Source of the DNA: Nocardioides sp. LHD-245
GTDB taxonomy: Bacteria; Actinomycetota; Actinomycetes; Propionibacteriales; Nocardioidaceae
Reading direction: 5' to 3'
DNA: 64,000 bases
Assembly (NCBI RefSeq): GCF_030929495.1
Contig: NZ_JAVFWN010000022.1
Location: 1 to 64,000, forward strand
Below are positions 62,223 to 64,000 of this stretch, piece by piece. The notes under the pieces were generated by a model. The model had not been told where the DNA came from. It searched no databases and worked only from the letters and a program-made list of their open reading frames with translations. Position 1 is the stretch's first letter, and every line of letters starts with the position of its first letter. A program made the translations under genes and the position numbers.

Positions 62223-63589
62223 GCGCCTACCTGCTCGAGCACGCCTGGGTCGACGGCCGGGTCCAGCACGACGTGCTGGTGGAGCTCGAGGGCTCACGCA
62301 TCACTTCCGTCACACCGGACGGGGATCTCATGCGCTTGTCGGGGGTTGCAACCCCCGACAAGCGCATGAATCCCCGGTCGGCCGGGGATTCATGCACCCG
62401 CCTGCGCGGCCTGACCCTGCCGGGCCTGGCCAACACCCACAGCCACGCCTTCCACCGTGCGCTGCGCGGGCGCACCCAGACCGACCGGGGCACGTTCTGG
62501 ACCTGGCGCGAGCAGATGTACGCCGTGGCCGGCCGGCTCGATCCCGAGACCTACTACGCGCTGGCGAAGGCGACCTACGCCGAGATGGTCGCGGCCGGAT
62601 ACACCTCGGTGGGGGAGTTCCACTACCTGCACCACCAGCCCGACGGGACGCCGTACGACGACCCGAACGCGATGGGCCACGCCCTCCTCGCCGCGGCCCG
62701 CGACGCCGGCATCCGGATCACGCTGCTCGACACGCTGTACCTGTCGAGCGGCTTCGGCGCGGCGTCCGAGGGCGTGCAGCGGCGCTTCGACGACGGCTCG
62801 GCGGAGACCTGGCAGGAGCGGGTCTCCGCCCTGTCGCCGCTGACCGGCGCGGATGCGCTGATCGGCGTCGCGGCCCACTCGGTGCGGGCGGTGCCGGCCG
62901 ACGCGCTCAAGGCGTTCGCCCGCTACGTCGCCGACGGCGCAGCGGTCCACGTGCACCTCTCCGAGCAGGTCAAGGAGAACGCCGACTGCGTCGCCGCGCA
63001 CGGCGTGACCCCGACCCGGCTGCTCGCCGACCACGGCTTCCTCGGCCCGATGACGAGCGCCGTGCACGCCACCCACCTGACCGACGAGGACGTCCGGCTG
63101 CTGGGCGAGGCGCGGGCGTTCGCGTCGTTCTGCCCCACCACCGAGCGCGACCTCGGCGACGGCATCGGCCGGGCCCGCGCGCTGCAGGAGGCCGGCTCGG
63201 TGCTCACCCTCGGCTCCGACAGCCACGCGATCATCGACGCCTTCGAGGAGATGCGCGCGGTCGAGATGGACGAGCGCCTCGCCTCCCAGGCACGCGGCCA
63301 CTGGAGCGCCGCCGAGCTGCTCGCCGCCGCGACTGCCGACGGGCACCGCAGCCTCGGCTTCGCCGACGCCGGCGCGATCGCGGTCGGCCAGCGAGCCGAC
63401 CTCGTCACGATCGACCTCGCGTCCCCCCGCACAGCCGGCACGGGCGGAGACGAGCACACCGCCGTCTTTGCGGCCGGCGCGGCCGACGTCACCCACGTCA
63501 TGGTCGACGGCAAGGTCGTCTTCGAGGGCGACCACGCCGTCGTCGGGCGCTCCCTCGACGACGTGATCGGAAGGATCTGGACGTCATGA
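62219..63589 (+). CDS. hutF: Formimidoylglutamate deiminase with an in-frame palindromic insertion
   Basis: Deaminates formimidoylglutamate to N-formylglutamate. 456 residues of the amidohydrolase superfamily: metal-binding HSH in LPGLANTHSHAFHRALRGRT, FHYLHH, AAHSVRAVP, HVHLSEQ and the LGSDSH Asp. Between the N-terminal strands and LRGLTLPGLAN there are about 24 residues (LMRLSGVATPDKRMNPRSAG and on) that the family normally lacks; they are coded by a 68-nt double palindrome (62328-62395). The frame stays open and all catalytic residues are present, so the enzyme is probably active. GTG overlaps the previous stop; the stop overlaps hutI by 4 nt. Confidence 0.95.
   Translation: MSAYLLEHAWVDGRVQHDVLVELEGSRITSVTPDGDLMRLSGVATPDKRMNPRSAGDSCTRLRGLTLPGLANTHSHAFHRALRGRTQTDRGTFWTWREQMYAVAGRLDPETYYALAKATYAEMVAAGYTSVGEFHYLHHQPDGTPYDDPNAMGHALLAAARDAGIRITLLDTLYLSSGFGAASEGVQRRFDDGSAETWQERVSALSPLTGADALIGVAAHSVRAVPADALKAFARYVADGAAVHVHLSEQVKENADCVAAHGVTPTRLLADHGFLGPMTSAVHATHLTDEDVRLLGEARAFASFCPTTERDLGDGIGRARALQEAGSVLTLGSDSHAIIDAFEEMRAVEMDERLASQARGHWSAAELLAAATADGHRSLGFADAGAIAVGQRADLVTIDLASPRTAGTGGDEHTAVFAAGAADVTHVMVDGKVVFEGDHAVVGRSLDDVIGRIWTS
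62328..62395. repeat. REP-like double palindrome inserted in hutF
   Basis: Two overlapping palindromes. The first (62328-62369) is perfect over 42 nt, each arm starting TCATGCGCTTGTCGG with no loop. The second (62364-62395) has 14-bp arms starting GCATGAATCCCCGG and a TCGG loop. They share GCATGA. Such structure inside a protein-coding gene is exceptional and codes the extra residues of HutF. Confidence 0.9.
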
Positions 63590-64000
63590 GCCTGCTCATC
63601 ACCAACATCGGCGAGCTCGTCACCAACGACCCGGCGGCCGCTCCCGGCGACCTGCTCGGCGTGCGCACCGACGCGGCCGTCGTCCTCACTGACGGTGTCG
63701 TCTCGTGGGTCGGCGCGGCCGCCGACGCCCCCGCCGCCGACGAGGTGTTCGACGCTCGCGGCCGCGCGGTCCTGCCCGGCTTCGTCGACAGCCACAGCCA
63801 CCTGGTGTTCGCCGGCGACCGGGCGCTGGAGTTCCAGGCCCGGATGGCGGGGGAGTCCTACGCCGCCGGCGGCATCCGCACCACCGTCGCCGCCACCCGC
63901 GCCGCCTCCGACGACCAGCTCGCCGCGGGCGTCGCTCGGCACGTCGCCGAGATGCGCCGCCAGGGCACGACCACGCTGGAGATCAAGTCCGGCTACGGCC
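63586..64000 (+). CDS. hutI: Imidazolonepropionase, N-terminal part (runs off the window)
   Basis: The ATG at 63586 overlaps the hutF stop (ATGA). The 138 visible residues run MSLLITNIGELVTNDPAA, VLPGFVDSHSHLVFAGDRAL, TTVAATRAASDD, TTTLEIKSGYG, which is the metal-binding and N-terminal part of imidazolonepropionase, the third hut step giving formimidoylglutamate. It completes the pathway from histidine to glutamate encoded here. The 3' two-thirds lie outside the window. Confidence 0.95.
   Translation, partial: MSLLITNIGELVTNDPAAAPGDLLGVRTDAAVVLTDGVVSWVGAAADAPAADEVFDARGRAVLPGFVDSHSHLVFAGDRALEFQARMAGESYAAGGIRTTVAATRAASDDQLAAGVARHVAEMRRQGTTTLEIKSGYG

Overview
The window comes from a high-GC actinobacterium, most likely a Nocardioides-like member of the Nocardioidaceae. 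This is an inference from codon use, family content and gene order; no rRNA is present. Most of it is core chromosome in compact operons. Two blocks keep gene orders well known across Actinobacteria: glnA / RDD / DUF4191 / lipA / lipB / TIGR01777 epimerase / E2 acyltransferase / pepA / gcvT (2.5-13.5 kb), and dapA-rnj-ftsK-rodZ-like-rimO-pgsA-cinA-clgR (17-39 kb). Many genes start directly downstream of a TAnnnT-like -10 box with a 6-7 nt gap, the signature of leaderless mRNAs, and several start choices here rest on it.

Layout: 0-2.4 kb is an accessory segment, with the end of an IS3-family (IS6110-like) element that has cut a dprA-like gene, a small membrane protein, a tiny Arg-rich ORF and a DUF4192 protein. 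2.5-13.8 kb holds glutamine synthetase (with a GlnR-type operator), lipoate synthesis and its E2 client, aminopeptidase and glycine cleavage T protein. 13.9-19.6 kb holds phzF-like, thyA, folA, an LLM oxidoreductase, dapA and rnj. 19.8-23.1 kb is a secreted M4 protease. 23.3-29.7 kb holds ftsK, rodZ-like, rimO and pgsA. 29.9-38 kb holds a giant secreted nuclease fused to a 5'-nucleotidase, then a second 5'-nucleotidase; this pair separates pgsA from cinA. 38-46 kb holds cinA, clgR, htpX, nei and lhr, then a sortase. 46-50.5 kb holds two tandem paralogous MFS exporters with a TfoX-like gene, and an ArsR-controlled three-gene operon with a double operator. 50.6-53.3 kb is an NAD salvage operon (a pncB-pncA fused frame plus an NrtR-like Nudix protein) behind a 23-bp palindrome. 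53.3-56.8 kb is accessory: an orphan N6-adenine methylase, a frameshifted gene, a VOC protein and a secreted NPCBM-like protein. 56.9-64 kb is histidine utilisation: IclR regulator, hutH, hutU, an M20 hydrolase standing in for hutG, hutF and the start of hutI.

Most notable signals: a 68-nt double palindrome inserted in frame inside hutF, resembling protein-coding palindromic elements; the nuclease-nucleotidase fusion with a possible PHO box; the pncB-pncA read-through fusion that keeps an internal ribosome binding site; the two-site ArsR operator; the candidate NrtR operator shared with a divergent DNA methylase; the GlnR box at glnA; and the IS junction that truncates dprA.
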